This document shows positions 17,106 to 26,174 of a DNA stretch of 44,285 nt, in pieces. Position 1 is the first letter of the stretch, and every line of letters starts with the position of its first letter. Source of the DNA: Tissierellia bacterium (GTDB lineage: Bacteria > Bacillota > Clostridia > Tissierellales > Peptoniphilaceae); contig JAUNUQ010000021.1 in assembly GCA_030538075.1 (NCBI GenBank), positions 1 to 44,285 on the forward strand, read 5' to 3'. Position numbers and translations under genes: made by a program. The notes beneath the pieces were generated by a model. The model saw nothing but the letters and a program-made list of their open reading frames with translations. It was not told where the DNA came from and did no database searches.

Positions 17106-17143
17106 TGGAGCACTCAGTTAACTGAGTGCTCCATTGTTTTGTT
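17106..17143 (+). terminator. Terminator after the MurE-like ligase
   Basis: A perfect 28-nt palindrome at 17106-17133 (TGGAGCACTCAGTT and its complement) is followed by TTGTTTTGTT. Confidence 0.8.
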
Positions 17144-17386
17144 AGACAATATAGGACGGTTGTTTTTTTGTTGATTGGGAGGATGAACAAAAACGTTGGC
17201 TCGGTACCTTCCTATATAGTGTTTGAACTATTTATATATTAGCACAAGAAAAGAAAAATTTGGTTACAAAGCAATTACGATTTTACAACTGGCTTTGATT
17301 CAATTTTGGATTTATCGAAAAACGATAAATTATAGAGACGAAAGCTGTAGAATATGGTAGAATAGAAAAAAATGAGGGAGTCGAAA
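17144..17386 (+). other. AT-rich intergenic region upstream of the flavoprotein operon
   Basis: No gene seen. It contains a perfect hairpin TTTATCG-AAAAA-CGATAAA at 17311-17329, which could be an operator, and two TAGAAT -10-like hexamers at 17348-17353 and 17358-17363. No -35 partner is clear. GAGGGAG at 17374-17380 is the ribosome binding site of the next gene. Confidence 0.5.
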
Positions 17387-18604
17387 ATGGCGAAGACATT
17401 GGTGATTGGAGGAGGGAGTAGCGGACTATTTGCAGCCATCCTCCTAGCGAGACAGGGACATAATGTGCAAATACTCGAGAGGAATGATCGCCCAGGGAGA
17501 AAACTATTGGCGACGGGGAATGGCAGGTGCAATTTTTCGAATCGAAATATTGAGATCAACCGATTTCACAGTGAAAACCCCAAGTTTCCCCTCTCCGCCA
17601 TCCACCGTTTTAATGTCGATGATGCCGTCTGTTTTTTTGAGGAACTGGGTATTGAAGTCCTCGAACAATCCCAGGGGAGATTGTATCCTCGCTCTCTCCA
17701 ATCCAAGGCCGTTCTCGATGCGATGCTCCTCGAGCTACGTCATCTGCAGGTGGACTTGATACTGAATACCAAGGTGACAAAAATCAGCAAAGGGGACAAC
17801 TGGAGGGTTGAAACCGAGGAGGGCAAGGACTATACCGGAGAGATCCTATTGATCGCAACAGGTGGTGTGACGCTTCCCAAATCCGGCTCCGATGGCCTGG
17901 GATATGAACTGGTCAGGGATTTAGGTCACCCGATCACTCCCATCCATCCTGCCATCGTCCAGCTCAGGCTACAGGGAATTCGTCCTGGACATTTAAATGG
18001 GGTCCGTTTTTTTGCCAAGCTCAAGCTCTTTTCGGAGGGCAAGCTCATCCATGAGGATTATGATGAGATTCTGTTTGCCGACTATGGCTTCTCTGGACCT
18101 GCGGTACTTCAGCTCTCTGGATATGCTCTGAGGGAGCAGCGTCAAGCTCGTGCAGTTCACTTTGAAATTGATCTCTTTCCGGAACTGACGATCGAAGAGA
18201 TGCGAGTGAACCTCAGCTACCGCTTTGGCATTACCGGATATAAGAGTGCACAGGAGACCCTCGTGGGTTTAATCCACGACAAGTTGATCCCCTCCATATT
18301 GGAGGAGGCTGGAGTAGACCCTGAGGTGAAGACCGCCTCCTTGCAGGAAAAGCAGATTCACCAGCTGGCTAGGGCTTTAAAGGGATGGACCCATCGACTG
18401 GAGTCCTATAAATCCCTAGAGGAGGGACAGGTGACTGTGGGCGGCGTCTCCACTGATCTGATCAATCCCTCTACGATGGAGTCCAAATTACATCCTGGCC
18501 TTTATTTTGTAGGTGAGGTGATGGATGTGGATGGGGACTGTGGTGGTTTTAATTTACAATGGGCTTGGTCGTCGGCATATGCTGCTGCGATGAGCATTCA
18601 ATAA
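17387..18604 (+). CDS. HI0933/YhiN-BaiN family FAD-dependent oxidoreductase
   Basis: A 405-residue flavoprotein. The FAD-binding N-terminus VIGGGSSGLFAAILLARQG is followed by GRKLLATGNGRCNFSNRN, the hallmark of the HI0933-like family, and the C-terminus ends in GEVMDVDGDCGGFNLQWAW. The family includes BaiN, proposed to act on bile acid intermediates, but most members have no known substrate. The ATG at 17387 has GAGGGAG upstream; the ATG at 17372 lies before that site and is rejected. It leads a tight run of five genes. Confidence 0.9.
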   Translation: MAKTLVIGGGSSGLFAAILLARQGHNVQILERNDRPGRKLLATGNGRCNFSNRNIEINRFHSENPKFPLSAIHRFNVDDAVCFFEELGIEVLEQSQGRLYPRSLQSKAVLDAMLLELRHLQVDLILNTKVTKISKGDNWRVETEEGKDYTGEILLIATGGVTLPKSGSDGLGYELVRDLGHPITPIHPAIVQLRLQGIRPGHLNGVRFFAKLKLFSEGKLIHEDYDEILFADYGFSGPAVLQLSGYALREQRQARAVHFEIDLFPELTIEEMRVNLSYRFGITGYKSAQETLVGLIHDKLIPSILEEAGVDPEVKTASLQEKQIHQLARALKGWTHRLESYKSLEEGQVTVGGVSTDLINPSTMESKLHPGLYFVGEVMDVDGDCGGFNLQWAWSSAYAAAMSIQ

Positions 18605-18614
18605 GGAGAGCATC

Positions 18615-19907
18615 ATGTTTAGAATGAAACGCAAACTGACAAAATTGAGTTTGATGGGTGAGACGATACGCATTGGACTCGTGGGTGCTGGGAAGATGGG
18701 TACGGGACTCATCCATCAGATGTCTCGGATCAATGGGATGCGCCCGGCAATCATCGTCGATGAAGTCTTGGATAAGGCGATGAATGCTCTGATCTCCGCT
18801 GGCGTATCCAAAGAGGACATCGTGGCGACGAGCTCTTATCATGAGGCGGAATTGGCTCTATCCAAAGACCAATTCGTGATCACGGACGATTATACTCTGG
18901 GTTATCGCCTTCCACAAATCAAGGGGATGGTGGACGCAACAGGAAACCCGCCCTTTGGCGCCATCATGGCCCTCGAATCCCTAGAGCATCAAAAGCATGT
19001 CATCATGCTAAATGTCGAATGTGATGCAGTCGTAGGTCCCATCCTCAATATGATCGCGAAGGAAAACAAGGTAGTCTACACTGGCTCGGCGGGGGATGAA
19101 CCGGGAGCTATACTCGAGTTAGCTGATTTTGCCCTGAGTCTGGGCTTTGAATTATTGGCCGTCGGTAAGGGCAAGAACAATCCCCTCGATCATTATGTGA
19201 GCGAGGAGGATGTGCGAGAGGAGGCCCTTTCCAAAGGTCTGTACCCCAAGATCTTAGCCAGTTTTATCGATGGCACGAATACCATGATCGAATTGAATTC
19301 CGTCGCCAACGCCCTGGGCTTTGTGCCGGATATCCCCGGCTGTCATGGAGTGACGACAAATCCAAAGCAGATCGCCGACCTGTTCACCCTAAAGAGTCAG
19401 GGGGGGATCCTCAACCGATATGGGATCGTGGACTTTGCCTTTGGGATGGCACCGGGAGTCTTCGCCATCGTCACCTCCGATGCCCAAGAGGTCGTCGAGT
19501 TGATGCGCTACTTGAAAATGGGAGATGGACCGAATTATTCCCTGTACCGCCCATATCATCTGACCAGCTTGGAGACGCCGATCACCATCTACGATGCGAT
19601 CGTCGATGGCGAACCGACGATCGTACCCCAGCATGGACAGGTGGCAGATGTAGTCGCCATCGCGAAAAGAGATCTGAAAGCGGGGGAGACCCTCGGGGGA
19701 ATTGGAACAAATTGTGTGTTTGGTCGATTGATCGAGCATGAAATACAGCAAGCTCACAATTACCTGCCGATCTGCCTCATTGGTAAAAAGACCAAATTAC
19801 TGATGGATGTGCCCAAAGATGGGATCCTCACATATGACATGGTCGAGCTGGACGCAGGCGCTACCATCGTTGAACTCAGACGTAGACAGGACGAGCTCGG
19901 ACTATAG
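18615..19907 (+). CDS. Rossmann-fold NAD(P) oxidoreductase with C-terminal SAF domain
   Basis: A 430-residue protein. The N-terminus has a dinucleotide-binding GLVGAGKMGTGL loop, and the following DATGNPPFG and NVECDAVVGP segments resemble homoserine dehydrogenase-like proteins. The last about 80 residues (AIAKRDLKAGETLGG onward) are a SAF/antifreeze-like domain. Members of this architecture occur in sugar-acid and branched-sugar catabolism, but I cannot assign a reaction. It starts 10 nt after the flavoprotein gene with AAGGAG upstream and ends 8 nt before msrC, so it is in the same operon. Confidence 0.78.
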   Translation: MFRMKRKLTKLSLMGETIRIGLVGAGKMGTGLIHQMSRINGMRPAIIVDEVLDKAMNALISAGVSKEDIVATSSYHEAELALSKDQFVITDDYTLGYRLPQIKGMVDATGNPPFGAIMALESLEHQKHVIMLNVECDAVVGPILNMIAKENKVVYTGSAGDEPGAILELADFALSLGFELLAVGKGKNNPLDHYVSEEDVREEALSKGLYPKILASFIDGTNTMIELNSVANALGFVPDIPGCHGVTTNPKQIADLFTLKSQGGILNRYGIVDFAFGMAPGVFAIVTSDAQEVVELMRYLKMGDGPNYSLYRPYHLTSLETPITIYDAIVDGEPTIVPQHGQVADVVAIAKRDLKAGETLGGIGTNCVFGRLIEHEIQQAHNYLPICLIGKKTKLLMDVPKDGILTYDMVELDAGATIVELRRRQDELGL

Positions 19908-19915
19908 GAGGACAG

Positions 19916-20419
19916 ATGTTTACTATTAAGGATACGACTGGCATGACAGATGCCAAGGTCTATGAATATATTTGGGAATTGATCGAGCAACAGCTCCATG
20001 AAGAAGGGGACTATATTGCAAATCTTTCAAATATTTCCGCAATTCTCAAAGCCTGTCTGCAGGATGTCAACTGGGTGGGCTTTTACCTCTGGAATGGACA
20101 GAATTTGGTCTTAGGGCCTTTTCAGGGACTACCTGCCTGTAATCGGATTCCGATGGGAGTCGGAGTTTGCGGACATGCAGCAAGACAGGAGCGCTCTGTC
20201 CTTGTGGAGGATGTGGAGGCTTTTCCTGGCCATATCCCCTGTGATGGGGCGACCAAGAGTGAATTGGTACTGCCGATCGTCTACCAAGGGCAGCTGATAG
20301 GGGTTTTGGACGTCGACAGCCCAGTGCTCGCCCGGTTCACTTCGGTGGACCAAAGGGAACTCGAAGGCATAATCACAAAAATACTACCAGCCTTAGTTGG
20401 GGAGGAATACTATGACTGA
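19916..20419 (+). CDS. msrC: Free methionine-(R)-sulfoxide reductase (GAF domain)
   Basis: A 167-residue single GAF-domain protein. NWVGFYLW, LVLGPFQGLPAC, GVGVCGHAA, FPGHIPCDGATKSELVLP and GVLDVDS are the family signatures. Cysteines 75, 85 and 109 have the same spacing (10 and 24) as Cys84, Cys94 and Cys118 of the E. coli enzyme. It reduces free methionine-R-sulfoxide in the cytoplasm using a thioredoxin-type donor. AGGAGG precedes the ATG. It overlaps the next gene by 8 nt. Confidence 0.95.
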   Translation: MFTIKDTTGMTDAKVYEYIWELIEQQLHEEGDYIANLSNISAILKACLQDVNWVGFYLWNGQNLVLGPFQGLPACNRIPMGVGVCGHAARQERSVLVEDVEAFPGHIPCDGATKSELVLPIVYQGQLIGVLDVDSPVLARFTSVDQRELEGIITKILPALVGEEYYD

Positions 20420-20945
20420 TATTAAAAAAACAGTTGAGCGTGAGCAGCTCATATTTCGGGAAGCCACCCGTGAAGACTGCGGTTTGATTCTGGAATTCAT
20501 CCGAGAATTGGCCCGATATGAAAAAATGGAGGAACTGGTCGTTGCCTCGGAAGAGCTCCTAGAGGAGTGGATCTTCAATAAGGAGAAAGCAGAGGTCCTA
20601 TTCGGAGTCGTCGATGGAGTGGAAGTGGGTTTTTGCCTCTTCTTTCACAATTTCTCCACCTTTTTGGGACGTGCAGGCATCTATCTAGAAGATCTATTCA
20701 TTCGACCAGAATATCGTGGTCGAGGTTATGGAAAGGCGTTCTTGCAAAGACTAGCCCAGATTACCCTCGAAAGGGGATGTGGGCGATTGGAGTGGTGGTG
20801 CTTGGATTGGAATGAACCCAGTGTAAAATTCTACCTATCCCTTGGCGCCGAAGCAATGGATGAATGGACGGTATACCGATTTGATGGCGAAAATCTCAGT
20901 AATCTGGCTAGATATGGTGGAAGGACAAAAGGCTCTGAAAGATGA
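20412..20945 (+). CDS. GNAT-family N-acetyltransferase, SSAT-like
   Basis: A 177-residue GNAT protein. YLEDLFIRPEYRGRGYGKAF contains the acetyl-CoA pyrophosphate loop (R-G-R-G-Y-G), and RLEWWCLDWNEPSVKFYLSLG is typical of the spermidine/thialysine acetyltransferase branch. The likely substrate is a small amine. The ATG at 20412 follows GGAGGA (20401-20406) and is preferred over the upstream codon at 20397. It overlaps msrC by 8 nt and nanE by 4 nt. Confidence 0.88.
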   Translation: MTDIKKTVEREQLIFREATREDCGLILEFIRELARYEKMEELVVASEELLEEWIFNKEKAEVLFGVVDGVEVGFCLFFHNFSTFLGRAGIYLEDLFIRPEYRGRGYGKAFLQRLAQITLERGCGRLEWWCLDWNEPSVKFYLSLGAEAMDEWTVYRFDGENLSNLARYGGRTKGSER

Positions 20946-21643
20946 GAGGAAATGAAATTATAGAAGGACTCCAAGGCGGTTTGGTAGTCTCTTGTCAGGC
21001 CCTTCCTGGTGAGCCGATGTTCACCGAGGAGGGCCATGTGATGCCCCTATTTGCCAAGGCGGCGATGGAAGCAGGAGCCGTTGGTATTCGTGCATCTTCA
21101 GGAAGGGATATTCGGCAGATCAAGGAAATTGTCGATTTGCCGGTGATCGGACTCGTGAAAAAGTCATATGGGGATGCGCCGCAATACATAACGGTCACCT
21201 TGCGAGAGGTCGAGGAGGTATTGGAGGCTGGCGCAGAGATCGTCGCAGTTGACGCGACCGATCGCCCTCGTCATGACGGCAAGACCATTGCCACCTATTT
21301 TGCTGAAATACGTCGGCATTTCCCACATGTACTGTTGATGGCGGATATCGCCACTTATGCTGAGGGGATCTTGGCCTGGGAACTGGGGGCGGATATAATA
21401 AGCACGACGATGAGCGGATATACCCAGCAGTCCCTTGCATCTCCAAAGCCCAACCTGGAGTTGGTTCGGCAGTTGGCAGCGGTAGAGGGACTGATCCTAG
21501 CGGCGGAAGGTCATATCCATAGCCCAGCAGATGGGAAGCGGATGCTGGATGCGGGAGCTGATTTTGTCGTCGTCGGCGGGGCGATCACCCGGCCCTTGGA
21601 GATTGCACGCCGATTTGTGTCCGGTTTACAATTGGGCAGATAA
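20942..21643 (+). CDS. nanE: N-acetylmannosamine-6-phosphate 2-epimerase
   Basis: A 233-residue TIM-barrel protein of the NanE family. It opens with GGLVVSCQALPGEPM and contains GAVGIRASSGRDI, IGLVKKSYGD, VAVDATDRPRHDG, ADIATYAEG and a phosphate-binding VVVGGAITRP near the end. It converts ManNAc-6-phosphate to GlcNAc-6-phosphate in sialic acid and amino sugar use. No nanA, nanK or sialic acid transporter is in the window, so here it may serve salvage of amino sugars. It is the last gene of the operon. Confidence 0.94.
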   Translation: MRGNEIIEGLQGGLVVSCQALPGEPMFTEEGHVMPLFAKAAMEAGAVGIRASSGRDIRQIKEIVDLPVIGLVKKSYGDAPQYITVTLREVEEVLEAGAEIVAVDATDRPRHDGKTIATYFAEIRRHFPHVLLMADIATYAEGILAWELGADIISTTMSGYTQQSLASPKPNLELVRQLAAVEGLILAAEGHIHSPADGKRMLDAGADFVVVGGAITRPLEIARRFVSGLQLGR

Positions 21644-22079
21644 TGGTTTCGAGTGAAATGCATCATGCACTATATTACGAGAACTTAACATATTCACAGT
21701 AATGAGTAATGATCCAATACAATGTATTTTATGAATTGCTATAAAAAGTTGGTGTGAAAAAGCGGTAAATTTAGAGATTTTACAGAATAATAATTTTACA
21801 ATCTTCATTGCAAGTTAAAATGGATGAAGATACCTGTTAAATAATCTGACTTTTGAGCCCTTTTCCCCTTGGGAAGAATCTCGTAAGATTGACAGGAAAG
21901 AGCATTAAGTTTATAATTCAAAACAAGATATCGTCTATTTATCACGAAGAACTTTTGGGTCTTGGGATCCTTATGGCTGCATGGGAAAACGCTTAGCGGT
22001 GCAGAATAGAAACTCGAGGCCTGGTTTTTTGCGAGCGTTGACGAAAACTTATTCGTAGGAATTGGAAGGAGATGGAAGA
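21644..22079 (+). other. Intergenic region and long opp leader
   Basis: No gene seen in about 435 nt. The first 245 nt are AT-rich with no clear signal. A perfect promoter lies at 21889-21917. The transcript would start near 21924 and carry a leader of about 155 nt that can form a stem CTGCA/TGCAG (about 21976-22005) enclosing CGC-TTA-GCG, and a second stem CTCG/CGAG around a T6 tract (about 22013-22034). I do not recognise a known riboswitch class. Confidence 0.5.
21889..21917 (+). promoter_or_regulatory. Perfect-consensus promoter of the opp operon
   Basis: TTGACA (21889-21894), a 17-bp spacer and TATAAT (21912-21917) match the sigma-A consensus exactly, the strongest promoter in the window. 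It suits high expression of a nutrient uptake operon. Confidence 0.85.
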
Positions 22080-23015
22080 ATGGGGTACTATATTGTACGC
22101 CGCGTGATACTTGCGATGTTTGTCTTGCTATTAGTTGCTGGACTGACCTTTGCCTTGATGAACCTGGTACCGGGCAGTCCCTTTTTGAGTGAGAGGTCAC
22201 AATCCCCGGAAGTGGTCAAGGCTCTGATGGAGAAGTATGGCCTAGATCAACCGAAGATCGTGCAATTTCGCAATTATGTGTTAAATGCGCTCAAGTTGGA
22301 TTTTGGGGTCTCTCTCAAAATGCAGAAGAACCGGCCTGTTATGGACATCATCAGTGAGATGTTTCCAACAAGTGCCAAACTGGGACTGCTCGCCTTGTGC
22401 TTTGCGGTCATCATGGGGATCCCGATGGGGAGCTTGGCCGCCTATTATCGGGGAACGCCACTAGATAGCTTTTTACGGGTGGTCATGACCATAGGGATAT
22501 CGATGCCGGGGTTTGTCTTAGCGACGATCCTGCTCATCATATTTGGAGTAAAGCTGAAGATCCTCCCCACGATGGGCTTGGACAGTTGGCAGGGTCATAT
22601 ACTACCGGTGATCGCCTTGGGCTTTAACCCCATGTGTTACATAGGCAGATTATCTCGATCCAGCATGCTGGATGTCATTCACCAAGACTATATTCGTACG
22701 GCAAAGTCGAAGGGGGTCTCCGCAGGGGTGATCATCTTCAAACATGCCCTGCGAAATGCCTTTATTCCAGTATTGACGTATTTAGGACCACTTACTGCAG
22801 GTATCTTGACCGGTAGTTTTGTCGTGGAATCCGTATTTGGGATACCAGGACTCGGCCGCTATTTTATTCAGAGCATCAACAATCGGGACTATCCCATCAT
22901 CATGGCTACGACCTTGTTCTTTGCATTCTTAGTCATCTTCATGAACCTCGTCGTAGATGTGCTCTATAAGGCTGTGGATCCGCGTATCGATGTCACGAAG
23001 GGGGCAAGTTCATGA
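22080..23015 (+). CDS. oppB: Oligopeptide ABC transporter permease OppB
   Basis: A 311-residue permease with six predicted membrane helices. The N-terminus (YYIVRRVILAMFVLLLVAG) and NLVPGSPF are typical of OppB/DppB. The cytoplasmic coupling loop reads DYIRTAKSKGVSAGVIIFKH and FGIPGLGRYFIQSINNRDYP is the usual late motif. The ATG at 22080 is preferred because AAGGAG lies 8 nt before it; a TTG at 22062 lies upstream of that site. First gene of oppBCDF-A, overlapping oppC by 4 nt. Confidence 0.94.
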   Translation: MGYYIVRRVILAMFVLLLVAGLTFALMNLVPGSPFLSERSQSPEVVKALMEKYGLDQPKIVQFRNYVLNALKLDFGVSLKMQKNRPVMDIISEMFPTSAKLGLLALCFAVIMGIPMGSLAAYYRGTPLDSFLRVVMTIGISMPGFVLATILLIIFGVKLKILPTMGLDSWQGHILPVIALGFNPMCYIGRLSRSSMLDVIHQDYIRTAKSKGVSAGVIIFKHALRNAFIPVLTYLGPLTAGILTGSFVVESVFGIPGLGRYFIQSINNRDYPIIMATTLFFAFLVIFMNLVVDVLYKAVDPRIDVTKGASS

Positions 23016-24067
23016 GAGAATCCAGATTTTCTGGTATCAATATGCCGAGCTTGCAACCAGACCCGAAAATTTTGGAGCAGCTTGGCGTCAATATGTCCAA
23101 CGACGACTTAGCACCAGCTACAGCAGACGAAAAAGAGAGTTTTATCCAGCGCGCTCCCTCTGTGTCCTATTGGGCGGATGCTTGGAGGCGCTTTAAGGCA
23201 AATCGCGTTGCGATGGTTTCTCTGGCCTTTTTAATCCTGGTCTGTCTATTTGCCTTTATCGGTCCCATGTTTATGGATGTGACCTATTCTACCCAGATCC
23301 GCGGTTCGGAGAACCTACCTCCCTCTTTGGAGTATCCCTTTGGAACGGACAAACTGGGTCGAGATATGATGGTGCGCACGATGTATGGCACAAGGGTATC
23401 CCTGGTAGTTGGGATATTCGCCAGCTTAATCGTCCTGTTTATCGGTACGATATATGGTTCCATCGCAGGTTATTTGGGTGGTAGAGTGGACAATATCATG
23501 ATGCGCATCTTGGATATGATCTACTCGATTCCGGATGTACTCGTGGTCATCTTGTTGTCGATTACGATTGACCGACCCATCAAGGACTGGATTAACAGTT
23601 CGGGCCTTGGTTTTGCAAAGTCCATTGGAGCCCTCGGGCCTGGATTGATTTCGATCTTTATCGCCTTTGGGATGCTCTATTGGGTCTCCATGGCGAGGAT
23701 CATTCGAGGACAGATCCTGATGCTCAAACAACAGGAATACGTAACGGCGGTCAGGGCTTTAGGGGGAAGTGGCAAGCGGATTATCACGAAGCACCTCTAT
23801 CCCAACTGCATTGGTCAGATCATCGTCATGACGGCGCTACAAATTCCCTCCGCGATCTTTCTGGAGTCCTTCCTGTCCTTTTTGGGACTGGGTGTTCAAC
23901 CGCCGATGACGAGCCTTGGGGCTCTGGCAGCAGATGCTCTGTCTGGAATTTACACATATACCTACAGGCTGATCATCCCGGCGACGCTGTTGTCCCTCAT
24001 CATTCTCGCGTTGAATCTATTCGGCGATGGTCTACGGGACGCATTGGACCCGAGACTGAAGAAGTAG
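23012..24067 (+). CDS. oppC: Oligopeptide ABC transporter permease OppC
   Basis: A 351-residue permease. About 65 cytoplasmic residues precede the first helix, as usual for OppC, followed by five more helices. YPFGTDKLGRDMMVRTMYGTR and the coupling loop EYVTAVRALGGSGKRIITKH are family signatures. It pairs with OppB to form the peptide channel. Its start overlaps the oppB stop (ATGA) and it ends 10 nt before oppD. Confidence 0.94.
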   Translation: MRESRFSGINMPSLQPDPKILEQLGVNMSNDDLAPATADEKESFIQRAPSVSYWADAWRRFKANRVAMVSLAFLILVCLFAFIGPMFMDVTYSTQIRGSENLPPSLEYPFGTDKLGRDMMVRTMYGTRVSLVVGIFASLIVLFIGTIYGSIAGYLGGRVDNIMMRILDMIYSIPDVLVVILLSITIDRPIKDWINSSGLGFAKSIGALGPGLISIFIAFGMLYWVSMARIIRGQILMLKQQEYVTAVRALGGSGKRIITKHLYPNCIGQIIVMTALQIPSAIFLESFLSFLGLGVQPPMTSLGALAADALSGIYTYTYRLIIPATLLSLIILALNLFGDGLRDALDPRLKK

Positions 24068-24077
24068 GAGGATGACA

Positions 24078-25118
24078 GTGGAAAAGAAAAAAACGGATAA
24101 ATTATTGGAAGTCAAGGATCTCAGAGTGTCCTTCTTCACCCCGGCGGGAGAGGTAAAGGCCGTCGGCGGAATCACCTATGACTTAGGTTATAACGAAGTG
24201 ATGGGAATCGTTGGGGAATCAGGCTCTGGAAAATCCGTTGAGGCCTATACCATCATGGGTTTGCTACAGAGTCCAGGTGAAGTGCTGGGCGGAGAGATCC
24301 TATTTGAAGGCGAGAATGTACTGGATTACGATAAAAAACAGATGGATGATTTTCGCGGGAACAAGGCGAGTATGATCTTCCAGAACCCAATGACTTGCCT
24401 GAATCCGGTGTATACCATCGGCAACCAGCTGATGGAGGCGCTGCTCGTCCATAAGAGTGTTTCGAAGGACGAGGCCTACAGAAAAGCGGTTGAGATGCTA
24501 GACTTGGTTGGTATCAGCAATCCGGAGAAGAGGATGGCACAGTATCCCCATGAGCTATCTGGAGGGATGCGCCAAAGGGTCATGATCGGTATGGGTCTGA
24601 TCTGCGAGCCGAAACTGTTGATCGCCGATGAGCCGACCACCGCACTGGACGTGACCATACAGGCGCAGATCCTGGAATTGATGAAAGAGATCCAGGAGCG
24701 AACCAAGATGAGCATCGTATTTATCACCCATAATCTGGGGGTTGTCGCAAAGATCTGTGACCGCGTCAGTGTCATGTACGCTGGAAAAATCGTTGAGCAG
24801 GGCAGTGTGAGGGATATTTTCTATCACTCTGCACATCCCTATACCTATGGTCTGATGAAGTCCATGCCACGGATCGACGCAGAGGAACACGAGCGCCTTG
24901 AATCCATTGAAGGCACGCCAGTGGATATGCTCAACCCACCAAAAGGCTGCGGTTTTGGAAATCGCTGTGATTACTGTATGAAGATTTGTCTCCAGCAAGA
25001 CCCACCGATAATGAAGATAAGAGAAGGCCATTGGTCAAAATGTTGGTTGTTGGCAATGGAAGGAATGTCGAGAGATGGGGAAAGCACAGTCCCAGAGGAG
25101 GCCGCCCTGCATGAATAA
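24078..25118 (+). CDS. oppD: Oligopeptide ABC transporter ATPase OppD
   Basis: A 346-residue ATPase. Walker A is GESGSGKS, the ABC signature is LSGGMRQRVMIGMGL, Walker B is LLIADEPTTALD, and the switch histidine is in FITHNLG. The C-terminal oligopeptide extension contains the cysteine cluster seen in Opp/Dpp ATPases (CGFGNRCDYCMKIC). The GTG at 24078, 6 nt after AGGAGG, is preferred over the ATG at 24072, which directly abuts that site. It overlaps oppF by 8 nt. Confidence 0.93.
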   Translation: MEKKKTDKLLEVKDLRVSFFTPAGEVKAVGGITYDLGYNEVMGIVGESGSGKSVEAYTIMGLLQSPGEVLGGEILFEGENVLDYDKKQMDDFRGNKASMIFQNPMTCLNPVYTIGNQLMEALLVHKSVSKDEAYRKAVEMLDLVGISNPEKRMAQYPHELSGGMRQRVMIGMGLICEPKLLIADEPTTALDVTIQAQILELMKEIQERTKMSIVFITHNLGVVAKICDRVSVMYAGKIVEQGSVRDIFYHSAHPYTYGLMKSMPRIDAEEHERLESIEGTPVDMLNPPKGCGFGNRCDYCMKICLQQDPPIMKIREGHWSKCWLLAMEGMSRDGESTVPEEAALHE

Positions 25119-26106
25119 GGAAAATACACCACTGCTAAAAGTAGAGAACTTAAAAAAGTATTTCACCATTAAGAGCAGTTGGGGCAAAAAGGTCTACGTA
25201 CAAGCCGTTGAGGACATCAGCTTTGAGATCAAAAAGGGTGAGACTTTTGGTCTGGTCGGCGAATCTGGTTGTGGGAAGACCACGCTAGGCCGTACCATTC
25301 TCAGACTGCATGAACCCACCTCTGGAAAGATCTACTATGATGGTGAGCTGATTTTCGATGACGAGAATGCCGGAAAAGGCGTAGATATGATGCCTTACCG
25401 CAGAAAAATGCAGATCATCTTCCAGGATCCCTCTGCGTCTCTAAACCCCAGAATGACCGTTGGGGAGATCGTAGGAGAGGCCCTCGATATTCACGGCCTT
25501 CACCAGAATGGAGAGGACAGAAGAAATCGGATCAACGAGCTATTAGAGTCCGTAGGATTGAACTCTGAGCACTCAAATCGCTATCCCCATGAGTTCTCTG
25601 GCGGACAGCAGCAGCGGATCGGTATTGCCAGGGCCCTGGCTGTGGAGCCGGAATTCATCGTCTGTGATGAGCCGATTTCCGCATTGGACGTCTCCATACA
25701 ATCCCAGATCATCAATATGCTGGAGGATATGCAGAAGGAATTGGGTCTGACCTATCTCTTCATCGCCCATGACCTTTCCGTCGTCAAACATATTTCAGAT
25801 CGAATAGGTGTCATGTATCTGGGAAATATGGTAGAATTAGTTGACTCTAGGACATTGTATCAAAATCCATTGCACCCTTACACGAAGACATTGCTCTCAG
25901 CAGTACCCGTACCGGATCCCGATGTGAGCAGAAGCGCCAATCGCATTATGCTAGAAGGGGAGATACCCAGTGCGATCACACCGCCTTCCGGTTGTAGATT
26001 CCATACGAGATGTCCAAAGGTAACGGACAAATGCAAAGGAGATCCGCCGCCCTTTGAAGAGGTGGAGCCGGGTCACTGGGTCGCCTGTTACCATATCTAT
26101 GATTGA
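25111..26106 (+). CDS. oppF: Oligopeptide ABC transporter ATPase OppF
   Basis: A 331-residue ATPase partner of OppD. Walker [10 protein letters not shown], signature [15 protein letters not shown], Walker [13 protein letters not shown] and the switch region FIAHDLSVV are all intact. The C-terminal oligopeptide domain ends with [14 protein letters not shown]. The ATG at 25111 follows GAGGAGG at 25095-25101 inside oppD; the upstream in-frame codon at 25075 has no support. oppA starts 68 nt downstream. Confidence 0.94.
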   Translation: MNKENTPLLKVENLKKYFTIKSSWGKKVYVQAVEDISFEIKKGETFGLVGESGCGKTTLGRTILRLHEPTSGKIYYDGELIFDDENAGKGVDMMPYRRKMQIIFQDPSASLNPRMTVGEIVGEALDIHGLHQNGEDRRNRINELLESVGLNSEHSNRYPHEFSGGQQQRIGIARALAVEPEFIVCDEPISALDVSIQSQIINMLEDMQKELGLTYLFIAHDLSVVKHISDRIGVMYLGNMVELVDSRTLYQNPLHPYTKTLLSAVPVPDPDVSRSANRIMLEGEIPSAITPPSGCRFHTRCPKVTDKCKGDPPPFEEVEPGHWVACYHIYD

Positions 26107-26174
26107 TTTCTAGGCAACGACCGTAAAACCGCGGTTGACCTTGAAATAGATTCACAAAAACAAGGAGGGAAAAA
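26107..26174 (+). promoter_or_regulatory. oppF-oppA junction with palindrome and strong RBS
   Basis: AACCGCGGTT at 26127-26136 is a perfect 10-bp palindrome in the gap before oppA, followed by AAGGAGGG directly before the oppA start. The hairpin could mark an mRNA processing or stabilising point that lets oppA be made in excess. No separate promoter is clear. Confidence 0.4.

Noticed and set aside
21924-22079. A known riboswitch in the opp leader
   Set aside because: I compared by eye with T-box, SAM, glycine, lysine, cobalamin, FMN, TPP, purine and cyclic di-GMP cores and found no match.
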